This document shows positions 63,925 through 64,000 of a DNA stretch of 64,000 bases, in pieces; positions within the stretch are counted from its first letter, which is position 1; every line of letters begins with the position of its first letter. Where the stretch lies: assembly GCF_000143765.1 (NCBI RefSeq), contig NZ_GL379776.1:64465-128464 (forward strand), in the 5' to 3' direction. Under the pieces are notes generated by a model. It saw only the letters and a program-made list of their open reading frames with translations, searched no databases and was not told the DNA's origin. The position numbers and the translations under genes are program-made. Source of the stretch: Sphingobacterium spiritivorum ATCC 33861. Lineage in GTDB: Bacteria; Bacteroidota; Bacteroidia; Sphingobacteriales; Sphingobacteriaceae.

Positions 63925-64000
63925 CTACGATTTCATTAGTTTACTTAATATTCCATGTATGCGTTTGCGTGCGCGATGTAAAATAACCTTCGCATTGGAC
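63925..64000 (-). CDS. C-terminal end of an ECF sigma factor (cut by window edge)
   Basis: The minus-strand frame entering at base 64000 encodes SNAKVILHRARKRIHGILSKLMKS and stops at 63925-63927. The AKVILHRARKRI segment is the typical end of region 4 of sigma-70-family ECF factors, after the recognition helix. Only 24 residues are visible, so the sigma class cannot be named. It is upstream of the 113-residue membrane protein in what looks like a sigma/accessory pair. Confidence 0.65.
   Translation of the reverse strand, partial: SNAKVILHRARKRIHGILSKLMKS

Overview
The window looks like a chromosomal segment of a Bacteroidota bacterium of the Sphingobacteriaceae type (Sphingobacterium or a close relative). 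The supporting signs are a SusC/SusD polysaccharide-utilisation locus, type IX secretion (T9SS) type B cargo next to a PorP/SprF protein, glutamine synthetase III, a DNA polymerase III alpha with a fused N-terminal exonuclease, promoter boxes of the TAnnTTTG type, and moderately AT-rich DNA. I see no rRNA, tRNA, CRISPR array, prophage or transposase.

Layout. 0-13 kb: a metallo-beta-lactamase-fold gene cut by the left edge, a DUF2314/ankyrin protein, the NAD(P)HX repair enzyme, a SIMPL protein, an S9 peptidase, a DUF3050/phosphoesterase pair, glutamine synthetase III, then a non-coding tandem array of about 247-bp units (11.2-12.1 kb) and a DUF808 membrane protein. 13-20 kb: accessory genes, including a lipoprotein gene interrupted by an in-frame amber codon, an MFS permease, a tight four-gene operon of unknown exported and membrane proteins, and two small genes (VF530-type and J-domain plus KTSC). 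20.5-30.2 kb: a surface module of a 1083-residue repeat protein, two paralogous secreted proteins, a protein with a T9SS type B C-terminus, PorP/SprF and an OmpA-family protein. 30.3-32.6 kb: a DEAD-box RNA helicase with a TTG start, in front of a second copy of the 247-bp array in the opposite orientation.

32.6-41.9 kb is a polysaccharide-utilisation locus: SusR-like membrane regulator, SusC, SusD, a GH30 glycosidase and a surface glycan-binding lipoprotein. The gene content and order suggest fungal beta-1,6-glucan as substrate. 42-47.4 kb gathers nitrogen functions: ammonia-dependent asparagine synthetase, a PurF-type amidotransferase and an ammonium transporter. 47.5-64 kb holds housekeeping and envelope genes: thioredoxin, DnaE, a TPR histidine kinase, an OmpA lipoprotein, a DOPA-dioxygenase-like enzyme coupled to a glycoamylase-family protein, AccA, a BamA/TamA-family barrel, a TonB-dependent receptor, and the end of an ECF sigma factor gene with a small membrane protein beside it.

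The most unusual signal is the pair of inverted, non-coding repeat arrays. Each unit is a string of six or seven short hairpins. Copies differ by paired changes that keep the stems and by replacement of one hairpin with an unrelated one. This suggests a structured nucleic-acid element rather than decayed coding sequence.
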